Positions 26,086 to 36,992 of a stretch of 64,000 bases of DNA are shown here, piece after piece; within the stretch, counting starts at the first letter, position 1, and each line of letters opens with the position of its first letter. The DNA comes from Pseudomonas sp. MWU16-30317. GTDB lineage: Bacteria > Pseudomonadota > Gammaproteobacteria > Pseudomonadales > Pseudomonadaceae. The position numbers and the translations under genes are program-made. The notes under the pieces were generated by a model, which did not search any database, was not told where the DNA came from, and was given only the letters and a program-made list of their open reading frames with translations. Where the stretch lies: the NCBI RefSeq assembly GCF_020515695.1, contig NZ_JAIWJA010000009.1:186001-250000 (forward strand). Reading direction: 5' to 3'.

Positions 26086-27105
26086 TCAGTCAAACAGACC
26101 AAAGGTCGCATAACTGAACCACGAGCGGCTTTTCTTCACTGGCTCGCCAGGTACCTGGTCTTCCAGGTTGCCGCCTTCGTCCTTGGGCAGCAGCTCTTTA
26201 GGAATGGATTCCTTGTAGTCGCGATACTGCTTGGTCAGCTCTTCGTTGGCGCGGGTTTCACCCGGTGGCAGCGGCGGGGTGCTGCCGATCCAGCCCAGTG
26301 TTGCCTTGGACAGCCATGAACGGTTGTCGGCCTCTTGCTGCTGCGGCACGAACTTGCCGTCCTTGAGGCTCGGGTGGGTCGGGTAGTTGAGCTTCAGGGT
26401 CTCGAGGCTGGTGGCGGCCAGGTCGTCCAGGTGCAGACGCTGGTAGGCCTCGGTCATCACTGCCAGGCCGTCGCCGACCGACGGGGTCTCCTGGAAGTTT
26501 TCCACCACATAACGGCCACGGTTGGCGGCGGCAACGTAAGCCTGACGGGTCAGGTAGTAGTCGGCAACGTGAATCTCGTAGGCGGCCAGCAGGTTGCGCA
26601 GGTAGATCATGCGCTGCTTGGCGTCCGGCGCGTAGCGGCTGTTGGGGTAGCGGCTGGTGAGCTGCGCAAACTCGTTGTACGAGTCGCGGGCAGCGCCAGG
26701 GTCACGCTTGGTCATGTCCAGCGGCAGGAAGCGGGCGACGATGCCCCGATCCTGGTCGAACGAGGTCAGGCCTTTCAGATAATAGGCGTAGTCGACGTTC
26801 GGGTGCTGGGGGTGCAGGCGGATGAAACGTTCGGCAGCGGACTTCGCGGCCTCGGGCTCCGAGTCCTTGTAGTTCGCATAGATCAGCTCGAGCTGCGCCT
26901 GATCGGCGTAGCGACCGAACGGATAGCGCGAGTCCAGGGCCTTGAGCTTGGCCACGGCGCTGGTATAGCTATGGTTGTCCAGGTCGGCCTGCGCCTGCTG
27001 GTACAACTCGACCTCGCTGAGGTTTTCGTCGACGACTTCCTTCTTCGACGAGCAGGCAGCGGTGAGTCCGAGGATGGCGATCAGCAGCAGGTGTTTCACT
27101 TGCAT
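26086..27105 (-). CDS. bamD: Outer-membrane assembly lipoprotein BamD
   Basis: Essential BAM-complex lipoprotein (formerly ComL). The 339 residues start MQVKHLLLIAILGLTAACSS, with the lipobox cysteine at residue 18, then TPR-like repeats (YQQAQADLDNHSYTSAV, ALDSRYPFGRYADQAQ, FIRLHPQHPNVDYAYYL). Start ATG 27105 is fixed by the signal peptide; a longer in-frame extension is spurious. The tail past residue 270 is longer than in E. coli BamD, as usual for Pseudomonas. Divergent from rluD. Confidence 0.96.
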   Translation of the reverse strand: MQVKHLLLIAILGLTAACSSKKEVVDENLSEVELYQQAQADLDNHSYTSAVAKLKALDSRYPFGRYADQAQLELIYANYKDSEPEAAKSAAERFIRLHPQHPNVDYAYYLKGLTSFDQDRGIVARFLPLDMTKRDPGAARDSYNEFAQLTSRYPNSRYAPDAKQRMIYLRNLLAAYEIHVADYYLTRQAYVAAANRGRYVVENFQETPSVGDGLAVMTEAYQRLHLDDLAATSLETLKLNYPTHPSLKDGKFVPQQQEADNRSWLSKATLGWIGSTPPLPPGETRANEELTKQYRDYKESIPKELLPKDEGGNLEDQVPGEPVKKSRSWFSYATFGLFD

Positions 27106-27255
27106 GGCGGCTTGCGTCCCTATGACGGCCGCTGTCTCGGGCGTGGCCGTCCTGTTATGATGTGCACCCCGAGCAACCCTCGGGACAAAAGACGCCGTAT
27201 TTAACCACAAGCGTGCAGCTGAAACCAAAGGCTGTGCCCGCCGCCTAGTCCGAGC

Positions 27256-28218
27256 ATGTCCGATATAATCAAACTCAGCGCCGAGGTGACCTCCGAAATG
27301 GGCGGTCAGCGCCTCGATCAAGTCGCCGCACTACTCTTCGCAGAGCACTCACGCTCGCGCCTTTCCGCCTGGATCAAGGAGGGCCGCCTGACCGTGGACG
27401 GTGCGGTGTTGCGTCCGCGCGACATCGTGCACGGCGGCGCCCTGCTGGAGCTCGAAGCCGAGCAGGAGGCCCAGGGTGAGTGGGTCGCTCAGGACATCGC
27501 GCTCGATATCGTCTATGAAGATGACCAGCTGATGGTCATCAACAAGCCGGCCGGCCTGGTGGTCCATCCGGCTGCCGGTCACGCCGATGGCACGCTGCTC
27601 AATGCCTTGCTGCACCACGTACCGGACATCGTCAATGTGCCGCGTGCGGGCATCGTTCACCGTCTGGACAAGGACACCACTGGTCTGATGGTAGTGGCCA
27701 AGACCATTCAGGCGCAGACCGCCCTGGTGACGCAGCTGCAGAATCGCTCGGTCAGTCGCATTTATGAATGCATCGTGATCGGCGTGGTGACCGCCGGCGG
27801 CAAGATCAACGCGCCCATCGGTCGCCATGGCCAGCAGCGCCAGCGCATGGCGGTGATGGAAGGCGGCAAGCCGGCCGTCAGCCACTATCGCGTACTGGAA
27901 CGCTTCCGCTCGCACACCCACGTGCGGGTCAAGCTCGAGACCGGTCGCACCCACCAGATTCGCGTACACATGTCGCACATCAACTTCCCGTTGGTGGGTG
28001 ATCCGGCCTACGGAGGGCGTTTCCGCATTCCGCCAGCGGCCAGCGCGACCATGGTCGATGCCCTCAAGACCTTCCCGCGTCAGGCCCTGCACGCGCGCTT
28101 CCTGGAGCTGGAACACCCGGTGACCGGCGAGCGCATGAGTTGGGAATCGCCGCTGCCGGATGATTTCGTCTGGTTGCTGTCGCTGCTCAAGCAGGATCGC
28201 GAGGCGTTTATCGGATGA
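27256..28218 (+). CDS. rluD: 23S rRNA pseudouridine synthase RluD
   Basis: Makes pseudouridines 1911/1915/1917 in helix 69. The 320 residues comprise an N-terminal S4 domain (QRLDQVAALLF...SRLSAWIKEGRLTVDG) and a catalytic domain with the active Asp in HRLDKDTTGLMVVAK (about 142). Conserved pairing with pgeF, which it overlaps by 4 bases (ATGA). Confidence 0.96.
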   Translation: MSDIIKLSAEVTSEMGGQRLDQVAALLFAEHSRSRLSAWIKEGRLTVDGAVLRPRDIVHGGALLELEAEQEAQGEWVAQDIALDIVYEDDQLMVINKPAGLVVHPAAGHADGTLLNALLHHVPDIVNVPRAGIVHRLDKDTTGLMVVAKTIQAQTALVTQLQNRSVSRIYECIVIGVVTAGGKINAPIGRHGQQRQRMAVMEGGKPAVSHYRVLERFRSHTHVRVKLETGRTHQIRVHMSHINFPLVGDPAYGGRFRIPPAASATMVDALKTFPRQALHARFLELEHPVTGERMSWESPLPDDFVWLLSLLKQDREAFIG

Positions 28219-28961
28219 GTGGCTTCGCGCAGACCCTGCTGATCCCCGACTGGCCCGCGCCGGCATCGGTGCAGGCCTGCGTGACCACACGCGCTGGCGG
28301 TGTCAGCGCGTCGCCCTATGACAGTCTCAATCTGGGCGACCATGTGGGCGATGCGCCTGAGGCCGTGGCGATCAACCGCCGACGTCTGACCGAGCATTTC
28401 GACATCCAGCCCGCGTGGTTGAGCCAAGTGCATGGTGTAGTCGTCGCCGAGGCGGATCCGGCTCGAATCGTCGAAGCCGATGGCAGCTGGACCGCGACGC
28501 CGGGCATCGCCTGCACCGTTATGACCGCCGATTGCCTGCCCGCGCTGTTCTGCGACCGGGCTGGCAGCCGTGTCGCGGCGGCTCATGCCGGGTGGCGCGG
28601 ATTGGCCAATGGCGTGCTGGAAGCCACGGTCGAAGGCATGGCCGTGGCGCCCGAGGAGATCCTCGTGTGGTTGGGCCCGGCCATCGGGCCACGCAACTTC
28701 GAGGTCGGCGGCGAGGTGCGTGAAGCCTTCGTCAGTCGCCATCCGCACGCGGCGGAGGCCTTCGCGCCCGGTGCCGCGCCGGGCAAGTACCTGGCGGATA
28801 TCTACCAGCTGGCGCGGGTGCGGCTGGCGGCAGCAGGGGTGACGGCGGTGTATGGCGGTGGCTTATGCACCATCGACGACACCCGCTTCTTCTCCTACCG
28901 CCGCGCCAACCCCACCGGCCGCTTTGCTTCCTTGATCTGGCTAAACACGCCTGACGCATAA
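28215..28961 (+). CDS. pgeF: Peptidoglycan editing factor PgeF (YfiH, laccase-like)
   Basis: Copper/zinc-binding family once called polyphenol oxidase; in E. coli YfiH removes peptidoglycan precursors with misplaced L-serine. The 248 residues contain the metal ligands: SQVHG (His), TADCLPALF (Cys) and AAHAGWRGL (His), with the family VTTRAGGVS at the start. Coupled to rluD. Confidence 0.92.
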   Translation: MSGFAQTLLIPDWPAPASVQACVTTRAGGVSASPYDSLNLGDHVGDAPEAVAINRRRLTEHFDIQPAWLSQVHGVVVAEADPARIVEADGSWTATPGIACTVMTADCLPALFCDRAGSRVAAAHAGWRGLANGVLEATVEGMAVAPEEILVWLGPAIGPRNFEVGGEVREAFVSRHPHAAEAFAPGAAPGKYLADIYQLARVRLAAAGVTAVYGGGLCTIDDTRFFSYRRANPTGRFASLIWLNTPDA

Positions 28962-28970
28962 ACACATAAC

Positions 28971-29002
28971 CCTGTGGGAACACGCAAGTTCGCTCCCACG
29001 GG
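28971..29002. repeat. Short REP-like hairpin
   Basis: CCTGTGGGA...TCCCACGGG around ACACGCAAGTTCGC. It sits after pgeF and may serve as its terminator. Confidence 0.6.
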
Positions 29003-29051
29003 TGCCAAGTGCTGCTTTAGTTGACCTGCATCAGCAAATCTTCCCCTGCCG

Positions 29052-29080
29052 CTTGAATCTCCCCCAATCCCCCCCATCTA
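29052..29080 (+). promoter_or_regulatory. Sigma32 heat-shock promoter of clpB
   Basis: CTTGAA (29052-29057), 14 bases, CCCCATCTA (29072-29080). It matches the sigma32 consensus in both boxes and spacing and lies 74 bases before clpB. Confidence 0.88.
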
Positions 29081-29154
29081 ACTGATCATCTCAGGCAGGT
29101 TTTCTTCATCAGGTGTGTCCATCGCTCCGGCCTGCCCTTTCAGGAAGGTGACTC

Positions 29155-31719
<2,565 letters not shown>

Positions 31720-31739
31720 CGCATAGGCCCCTCCAAACC

Positions 31740-31802
31740 CCTGTGGGAGCGGGCTCTGCCCGCGAAGCTTCAAAGGCTTCGCCGGCAGAGCCTGCTCCCA
31801 CC
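31740..31802. repeat. REP inverted pair after clpB
   Basis: Variant CTGTGGGAGCGGGCTCTGCC paired with GGCAGAGCCTGCTCCCA. Lies 20 bases after the clpB stop and may terminate it. Confidence 0.85.
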
Positions 31803-31837
31803 GGAACGGCGGTGTAGGCTCAGTTGAATATTTTCCT

Positions 31838-31866
31838 TTGCATTTTCGCTTCGCTGCTTCTAAAAT
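31838..31866 (+). promoter_or_regulatory. Upstream candidate promoter of the tRNA cluster
   Basis: TTGCAT (31838-31843), 17 bases, TAAAAT (31861-31866), then a GC-rich GCGCCCCGC discriminator. It precedes a second promoter about 120 bases downstream. Confidence 0.5.
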
Positions 31867-31958
31867 GCGCCCCGCTGTACGGTCACCTGCAGAAACACCG
31901 GCTCTGTCGGAATTCTGAAAAAAGTTGCAAATTCAGTGTCTTGAAAGCGATTTAAGGG

Positions 31959-31986
31959 TTGACAGAGGTTTTGAAACTTGTAAAAT
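31959..31986 (+). promoter_or_regulatory. Main candidate promoter of the tRNA cluster
   Basis: TTGACA (31959-31964), 16 bases, TAAAAT (31981-31986), then AGCGCGCCTC. A consensus -35 and a GC-rich discriminator are what stringently controlled stable-RNA promoters look like. Lies 114 bases before tRNA-Asn. Apart from the two promoters and the REP, the 381 bases from 31720 to 32100 hold no gene I can see. Confidence 0.7.
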
Positions 31987-32100
31987 AGCGCGCCTCAGAG
32001 GCACTAACGTAGCGATACGGAAGGGTCGAAGAGTTCAAGGCGGTAGTGATACAGCTTTTGAAATTGCAGTAATGAAGTTGCAGTAACTGAAATTGATAGT

Positions 32101-32176
32101 TCCGTGATAGCTCAGTCGGTAGAGCAAATGACTGTTAATCATTGGGTCCCAGGTTCGAGTCCTGGTCACGGAGCCA
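32101..32176 (+). tRNA. tRNA-Asn (GTT)
   Basis: 76 bases, acceptor TCCGTGA/TCACGGA, anticodon GTT at 32134-32136, encoded CCA. First of an Asn-Pro-Lys run. Confidence 0.97.
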
Positions 32177-32186
32177 AATTTCATAT

Positions 32187-32263
32187 CGGGGTATAGCGCA
32201 GTCCGGTAGCGCGCCTGCTTTGGGAGCAGGATGTCAGGAGTTCGAATCCCCTTACCCCGACCA
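32187..32263 (+). tRNA. tRNA-Pro (TGG), copy 1
   Basis: 77 bases, acceptor CGGGGTA/TACCCCG, anticodon TGG at 32221-32223, encoded CCA. Identical to the copy at 32442. Confidence 0.97.
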
Positions 32264-32268
32264 TTTTT

Positions 32269-32344
32269 GGGTCGTTAGCTCAGTTGGTAGAGCAGTTGGC
32301 TTTTAACCAATTGGTCGTAGGTTCGAATCCCACACGACCCACCA
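32269..32344 (+). tRNA. tRNA-Lys (TTT)
   Basis: 76 bases, acceptor GGGTCGT/ACGACCC, anticodon TTT at 32302-32304, encoded CCA. Confidence 0.97.
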
Positions 32345-32410
32345 TTTTTGATTCCGGTTCGCTGGGTCAGATCTTAAAAAGTCCTTTGATGTAACAGTTC
32401 AAGGCATCAG

Positions 32411-32438
32411 AAAAGGCGCCTTATGGGTGCCTTTTTTG
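32411..32438 (+). terminator. Intrinsic terminator after the Asn-Pro-Lys run
   Basis: AAAAGGCGCC - TTATG - GGTGCCTTTTTT with one G-T pair. It stands before the second tRNA-Pro copy. Confidence 0.85.
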
Positions 32439-32441
32439 TAC

Positions 32442-32518
32442 CGGGGTATAGCGCAGTCCGGTAGCGCGCCTGCTTTGGGAGCAGGATGTCAGGAGTTCGA
32501 ATCCCCTTACCCCGACCA
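32442..32518 (+). tRNA. tRNA-Pro (TGG), copy 2
   Basis: 77 bases, identical to the copy at 32187. It begins 4 bases after the upstream terminator's T-run, so its expression depends on read-through or an unseen promoter. Confidence 0.96.
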
Positions 32519-32526
32519 TATTCAGC

Positions 32527-32557
32527 AAAAAGGCGTCCTGCAAAGGACGCCTTTTTT
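32527..32557 (+). terminator. Intrinsic terminator after the second tRNA-Pro
   Basis: Perfect stem AAAAAGGCGTCC / GGACGCCTTTTT with a 6-base loop and T-run. Confidence 0.93.
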
Positions 32558-32587
32558 GTTGCGCTTAAAATGTGCTGGCAGTGCCCA

Positions 32588-32660
32588 CGCCTTCGCGGTC
32601 TAGCCTTGCTCCCACAGGTGTACATCGAGGGCTCTGTCTGCATTGTGGGAGCAAGGCTTC
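32588..32660. repeat. Decayed REP pair
   Basis: The left arm (GCCTTCGCGGTCTAGCCTTG) is mutated and the right arm stops after GTGGGAGCAAGGCTT, just before the hutC stop codon. Confidence 0.7.
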
Positions 32661-32664
32661 TGAT

Positions 32665-33399
32665 TCAGCCATCCCGCTGTGCGCCGTTAACGGCCATCCG
32701 GCTGCCCAGCCGATACCGCGACGACGGGTGCACCAGGCGCACATAGGTCACCACCTTGCCGCTGTTCCAGGTGCGGCGCATCAGCACCAGGCAGGGCTCC
32801 GTAGCCTCCACCTGCAAATGCCGGCTTTCATCGCTGGAAGGATGCGCCGCCTCGACGATGTGTTCCATTTCATCCGGGCTGATCACCTGCAGCAAGTACC
32901 GCGCCGGCTGCAGTTGCCCGCCGAACTGCTGTTGCAGGAACTCCGGCACCAGCTCCGGGCTGACGTAGCGGTCTTCGAGCTGCACCGGTACGCCTTCTTC
33001 AAGGTGCACGCACACCAGGTGGAACACCGAGGCGCCCGTGGGCAGCGCCAGCGCTGCCGCGACCGTCATCGACGCGGCCTCGCGGGACAGCTGCAGCACC
33101 TGGCAATCGTAGCGATGGCCGCGGGCGGTGATCTCGTCGGCGATATTGGTGATTGTCAGCAGATTGGACTTGGGCTTGCTCTCGGCCACAAAGGTGCCGA
33201 CGCCGGAGACCCGCAGCAGCAGGCCTTCTTCGGTGAGTTCGCGCAGCGCACGGTTGACCGTCATCCGCGACATGCCCAATTCCACCACCAAGCGGTTTTC
33301 CGACGGGATCAGGTCGCCGGTCTTCCATTCGCCGGCGCGCAGTTTGCTCTGCACGTAATCCTTGGCCCGTTGGTACAGCGCTTGTGGAGGATTTTTCAT
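32665..33399 (-). CDS. hutC: Histidine utilisation repressor HutC (GntR family)
   Basis: Repressor released by urocanate in Pseudomonas hut systems. The 244 residues comprise an N-terminal winged helix (SENRLVVELGMSRMTVNRALRELTEEGLLLRVSG is its span, about 32-65) and a C-terminal UTRA effector domain ending PSSRYRLGSRM. It is the last gene of a same-strand run hutH - ABC transporter - hutC. Three TGTATATAC operators at 36857, 38563 and 38881 are its probable targets. Confidence 0.9.
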   Translation of the reverse strand: MKNPPQALYQRAKDYVQSKLRAGEWKTGDLIPSENRLVVELGMSRMTVNRALRELTEEGLLLRVSGVGTFVAESKPKSNLLTITNIADEITARGHRYDCQVLQLSREAASMTVAAALALPTGASVFHLVCVHLEEGVPVQLEDRYVSPELVPEFLQQQFGGQLQPARYLLQVISPDEMEHIVEAAHPSSDESRHLQVEATEPCLVLMRRTWNSGKVVTYVRLVHPSSRYRLGSRMAVNGAQRDG

Positions 33400-33493
33400 C
33401 GGCCCGTGTTCCCGGTCATGGCCGCAAGCGCGGCAAAAGGCGTCGCAAGGTACCGCAAATGCGGGGCGCAGGGAACCGCTTCAAGGGACGATC

Positions 33494-34378
33494 TCATGGT
33501 ACGGCGGCATCCTTGCCGTCCTGCCAGAACGCATTGCGATCCAGATAATTCTGTAGAAACTGCTGCAGGCGTGGGTGCTCGGCCTGATGGAAAATCTGCT
33601 GCGGCGTGCCGCGTGCGACCACCTCACCCTTGTCGAGGAAAATCACCGAGTCGGCGACCTGCGCGGCAAAGCCCATCTCATGGGTGACCACGACCATGGT
33701 CATGCCTTCCCTGGCCAGGTCCTTCATCACCTGCAACACTTCGCCGACCAGCTCGGGGTCGAGGGCCGAAGTCGGTTCGTCGAACAGCATGATGTGCGGC
33801 TCCATGGCCAGCGCCCGGGCGATTGCCACGCGCTGCTGCTGGCCGCCGGACAACTGCACCGGCCAGGCCGCGGCCTTGTGCGCCAGGCCGACCTTGTCGA
33901 GCATCGCCAGAGCGCGCTCGCGGGCTTGCGCCTTGCTCTGTTTGCGCACCTGTTGCAGCGCTTCACAGACGTTACCGAGCACGGTCATGTGTGGCCACAG
34001 GTTGAACTGCTGGAACACCATGCCGACGTTCTGGCGCACCTGGTTGATCTTCGATTGCGCCGCCCGTTTGCGCGCGGGGCCCTCGACATCGGCGTTCTGC
34101 CAGCCAAGCAGCTGGCCTTCGATATGGATCTGCCCCTCGTCGTACTCCTCGAGGAACGCCATGCTGCGCAGCAGCGTGCTCTTGCCGGAGCCGGAAGGGC
34201 CGATCAGGCACACCACTTCGCTGTGATGGATGGTCAGGTCGATGCCCTTGAGCACCCGCAGTGGCCCGAAATGCTTGCCGACGTTGCGCAGCTGCACCAT
34301 GGCCTTGCGGCTGTCGGGAGCATTGCTGGCGGAGTGCTTGTCGGGCGCCAGCGTAAGGGAAGCGTTGCTTTGATTCAT
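33494..34378 (-). CDS. Polar amino-acid ABC transporter, ATP-binding protein
   Basis: A 294-residue HisP/GlnQ-type ATPase: Walker A GPSGSGKST, Q-loop FQQFNLWPHMTVLGNV, signature LSGGQQQR, Walker B IMLFDEPTSALDP, switch His VVVTHEMGFA. It has an unusual N-terminal tail of about 25 residues before VQLRNVGKHFG. Start 34378 overlaps the upstream permease by 4 bases. Encoded with hutH and hutC, so histidine or a related imidazole is the likely substrate (inference). Confidence 0.92.
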   Translation of the reverse strand: MNQSNASLTLAPDKHSASNAPDSRKAMVQLRNVGKHFGPLRVLKGIDLTIHHSEVVCLIGPSGSGKSTLLRSMAFLEEYDEGQIHIEGQLLGWQNADVEGPARKRAAQSKINQVRQNVGMVFQQFNLWPHMTVLGNVCEALQQVRKQSKAQARERALAMLDKVGLAHKAAAWPVQLSGGQQQRVAIARALAMEPHIMLFDEPTSALDPELVGEVLQVMKDLAREGMTMVVVTHEMGFAAQVADSVIFLDKGEVVARGTPQQIFHQAEHPRLQQFLQNYLDRNAFWQDGKDAAVP

Positions 34379-35046
34379 CGAGGTTGCCTCTGCATAAAGC
34401 GTCCGACCCGCGTTTCCAGGAGCATGCCCAGGCGCGAGCAGGCTTCGACCAGTATCAGGTAGCCGATGCACAACGCCAGCAGGGTTTCGACGAAGGCGAA
34501 CGTCTGCGAGCCGATGCCGGTCAGTACCATGGTCAGTTCGGGGATTGTGATGATCGACAGCACGGCGGTTTCCTTGCACAGCACGGTCACCAGATTGACC
34601 AGCGCCGGCAGGATGATCACCAGCATCTGCGGCAACTGGATGCGCAGGATGCAGCGCAGTCGGCCGATGCCCAAGCAGTCTGCCGCCTCCAGTTGCCCGC
34701 GCGGGATGGACTCGAAGCCGCCCCGAAAGATTTCCGCGAAGTACACGCTGCCATACACCGCCAGGCCGAGAATGCCGGCGGGGATCGGGTCCAGCTCGAG
34801 GCCGAACGACGGGCCGCCGTAGTACAGCAGAAACAACTGCACCAGAAACGGCGTGCTGCGGATGATCTCGATGAATACCCGCAGCGGGGCGCGCACCAGG
34901 CCGTTACCGAATACCTGGGCCAGGGCAATCAGCAGCCCCAGCAGGAGGCCGAGCACTACGCCGCTGCTCCAGGTGGCAAGGGTCATCAAAAAGCCGTTGC
35001 CGATGTCATCCAGATGATCGGTGAGGATGTGCGGATCGAAATTCAT
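34375..35046 (-). CDS. Polar amino-acid ABC transporter permease 2
   Basis: A 223-residue HisM/GlnP-type inner-membrane protein with about five hydrophobic segments, the family RSTPFLVQLFLLYYG near residue 63 and the coupling-helix EAA loop GQLEAADCLGIGRLRCILRI. It overlaps both neighbours by 4 bases. It pairs with the other permease to form the channel. Confidence 0.92.
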   Translation of the reverse strand: MNFDPHILTDHLDDIGNGFLMTLATWSSGVVLGLLLGLLIALAQVFGNGLVRAPLRVFIEIIRSTPFLVQLFLLYYGGPSFGLELDPIPAGILGLAVYGSVYFAEIFRGGFESIPRGQLEAADCLGIGRLRCILRIQLPQMLVIILPALVNLVTVLCKETAVLSIITIPELTMVLTGIGSQTFAFVETLLALCIGYLILVEACSRLGMLLETRVGRFMQRQPR

Positions 35047-35702
35047 GCGCCGCGCTCCTTCAAGCGTTTTTCCAGGCGCCCGCCGGCGTAGGCCAGGGGG
35101 ATGTTGATCAGGCAGTAGAACGCCGCCAGCATCAGGTAGTCCTGGACGAACATGTAGTCACTGGCGGCGAGATTCTGGGCGGTGCGGGTGAGGTCGGCCA
35201 GGCCCACCACCGAGACCAGTGACGAGGCCTTGATCAGCAGGATCATTTCGTTGATCAGGCCCGGGAGGGTCAAGCGTACGGCCTGGGGCACGCGGATGCG
35301 CACCAGCATCTGCCGGCTGTTGAGGCCTAGCAGCCCGGCGGCTTCCAACTGCCCGCCGGGGATGGCGAGCAAGCCGCCGCGCAGGATTTCGGCGATATAG
35401 GCCGCGCAGCACAGCGCCAGGCTGATGATCGCTGCCGCCATTGGCGACATGTTCGGCAGGCCGGCGCGAGGCAGGAAGTAATAGATGAACAGCAATTGGA
35501 CCAGCAGCGGGATGCCGCGGAACACGAAGATATAGGCGCCGCCGAGACGTCGCAGAATGGGTTTGGGCGACAGGCGCATGGCTGCCACGCCGATGCCGAT
35601 GAAAAAGCCGATGAACAGCGCGGCGGCGGACACCTCGGCGGTGGTCCGCAGCGCGCCGAGCAGTAGCGGGAAATTCTGTTGGAGCAGTGGCCAGTCGAAC
35701 AT
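35043..35702 (-). CDS. Polar amino-acid ABC transporter permease 1
   Basis: A 219-residue HisQ-like permease: FRGIPLLVQLLFIYYFLP, EAA loop GGQLEAAGLLGLNSRQMLVR. Five hydrophobic segments. A 235-base gap containing three REP arms separates it from the binding-protein gene upstream, a common way of lowering permease expression relative to the binding protein. Confidence 0.92.
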   Translation of the reverse strand: MFDWPLLQQNFPLLLGALRTTAEVSAAALFIGFFIGIGVAAMRLSPKPILRRLGGAYIFVFRGIPLLVQLLFIYYFLPRAGLPNMSPMAAAIISLALCCAAYIAEILRGGLLAIPGGQLEAAGLLGLNSRQMLVRIRVPQAVRLTLPGLINEMILLIKASSLVSVVGLADLTRTAQNLAASDYMFVQDYLMLAAFYCLINIPLAYAGGRLEKRLKERGA

Positions 35703-35750
35703 CGTTTATTCGTCCATCAATGCACGGTACCGGGATCTGTGGCGGTCATT

Positions 35751-35896
35751 CTGGCCTCTTCGCGAGCAAGCCTTGCTCCCACAGGTGTGCGCACTGGCAT
35801 TGGCGAACACCTATCAGAGCAAGCTTTGCTTCCACAGTGCGAGCCGGTCCAGCGCCGTACAGTTGTGGGAGCAAGGCTTGCCCGCGAAGAGGCCAG
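35751..35896. repeat. REP cluster inside the ABC operon
   Basis: Outer arms CTGGCCTCTTCGCGAGCAAG and CTTGCCCGCGAAGAGGCCAG enclose a third, decayed arm (CAGAGCAAGCTTTGCTTCCACAG at about 35814-35836). Lies between the binding-protein and permease genes and may stabilise the upstream mRNA. Confidence 0.88.
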
Positions 35897-35937
35897 CACG
35901 TTCACTCGCATGCCAGCGCCCTGCGCGCACCCAAATA

Positions 35938-36783
35938 TCACCAGCTCGGGGTGAAGTCCGCCTTCGGCACATCCATCTCGGCACCCAGCCACTGTTTCTG
36001 CAACGCGGCCAAGCGGCCATCGGCATGCATTTTCAGCAAGGCGGCGTCGAGCGCTGCGATCAGGCTGTCGGCATCGGCGTCCTTGCGACCCAGAAAGGCG
36101 AAGTAGGACTTCTTGCCGAACGGTGGCTGCACCACTTTGTACAGATTGCTCTTCTGCGCGGCCACGTAGGAGATGTTCGGCAGCGAGTTGGCCACCGCCG
36201 ACAGGCGATGGGCCGCGAGGTCGGCGTACGCCTGGTTGTTGTCGACGTATTCGCGGATGGTGACCTTCTCCGGCAGCGTCGCCGCATAGGCCTTGAGCTC
36301 TTCAAGCTGCGCCGAGCCCTTGCCGGCACCGACCGTTTTGCCGGCGATATCGGCAGGTTTGGTCAGCTTGTCATCCTTGGCGCCGGCCATCAGCGATACC
36401 GTGGCCTCGGCGATCGGCAGCATGAAGTGGTAGCGCTCCTGGCGCGCCTTGGTCTCGATGATCGGCCCGGCGACCACGTCGAATTTTTTCGCCTCAAGAC
36501 CTGGCAGCACGCTAGGCCATGGCAGGTCGATGAACTTGACCTTGACCCCCAATTCCTTGCCCAGCTCGGCAAAGAGTGCCTTGTTGAGGCCGTCCTGCTC
36601 GCCCTTGGTAAGAAAGTCGAACGGCGCAAACTGCATCTCGGTACCGACCACCAACTCGCCGGCCTGTTTCACGTCGGCCAATTGATCGGCCTGCGCTGCC
36701 ATGGAGCCCATTGCCATCGCCATGGCCAGACACAGGCCGCCTGCGGTTTTGCTGAACTTGCTGTACTGGGAATCGAGTTGCAT
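35938..36783 (-). CDS. Amino-acid ABC transporter substrate-binding protein
   Basis: A 281-residue periplasmic binding protein of the SBP_bac_3 family. The signal peptide ends at about residue 32 (GSMAAQA/DQLADV); the family motif GELVVGTEMQFAPFDF begins the mature part and GKTVGAGKGSAQLEEL lies in lobe 2. Promoter-proximal in the transporter unit, with a HutC-type operator 74 bases upstream. The ligand is inferred to be histidine/urocanate-like from context only. Confidence 0.9.
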   Translation of the reverse strand: MQLDSQYSKFSKTAGGLCLAMAMAMGSMAAQADQLADVKQAGELVVGTEMQFAPFDFLTKGEQDGLNKALFAELGKELGVKVKFIDLPWPSVLPGLEAKKFDVVAGPIIETKARQERYHFMLPIAEATVSLMAGAKDDKLTKPADIAGKTVGAGKGSAQLEELKAYAATLPEKVTIREYVDNNQAYADLAAHRLSAVANSLPNISYVAAQKSNLYKVVQPPFGKKSYFAFLGRKDADADSLIAALDAALLKMHADGRLAALQKQWLGAEMDVPKADFTPSW

Positions 36784-36856
36784 GGATCACTCCTTCATCA
36801 GACGGTCAGTCGTGTGGCGTTCGAGATGGATGAGTGCCTGCAGTTCGCGTGCCATA

Positions 36857-36873
36857 CCGGTATATACAAGTGG
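36857..36873. promoter_or_regulatory. HutC-type operator upstream of the binding protein
   Basis: CCGGTATATACAAGT; on the minus strand ACTTGTATATACCGG. It shares the TGTATATAC core with the sites at 38563 and 38881 and resembles the CTTGTA-N2-TACAAG HutC site known from P. putida. Confidence 0.65.
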
Positions 36874-36992
36874 TGTGCGGGGCGCGGATCGGTCAGCGGG
36901 CCAGGGGTGATCAGGAATGAGTCACCAGCTAAACGGCTAGCACCGTTTCAGGTCATTCCCCCGCTCTCACAGGGGATGGCGTATGGCCGCTC

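Noticed and set aside
32407..32643. Minus-strand open frame over the second tRNA-Pro (contains GKGIRTPDILLPKQARYRTA)
   Set aside because: Antisense translation of tRNA-Pro plus the terminator; no independent support.
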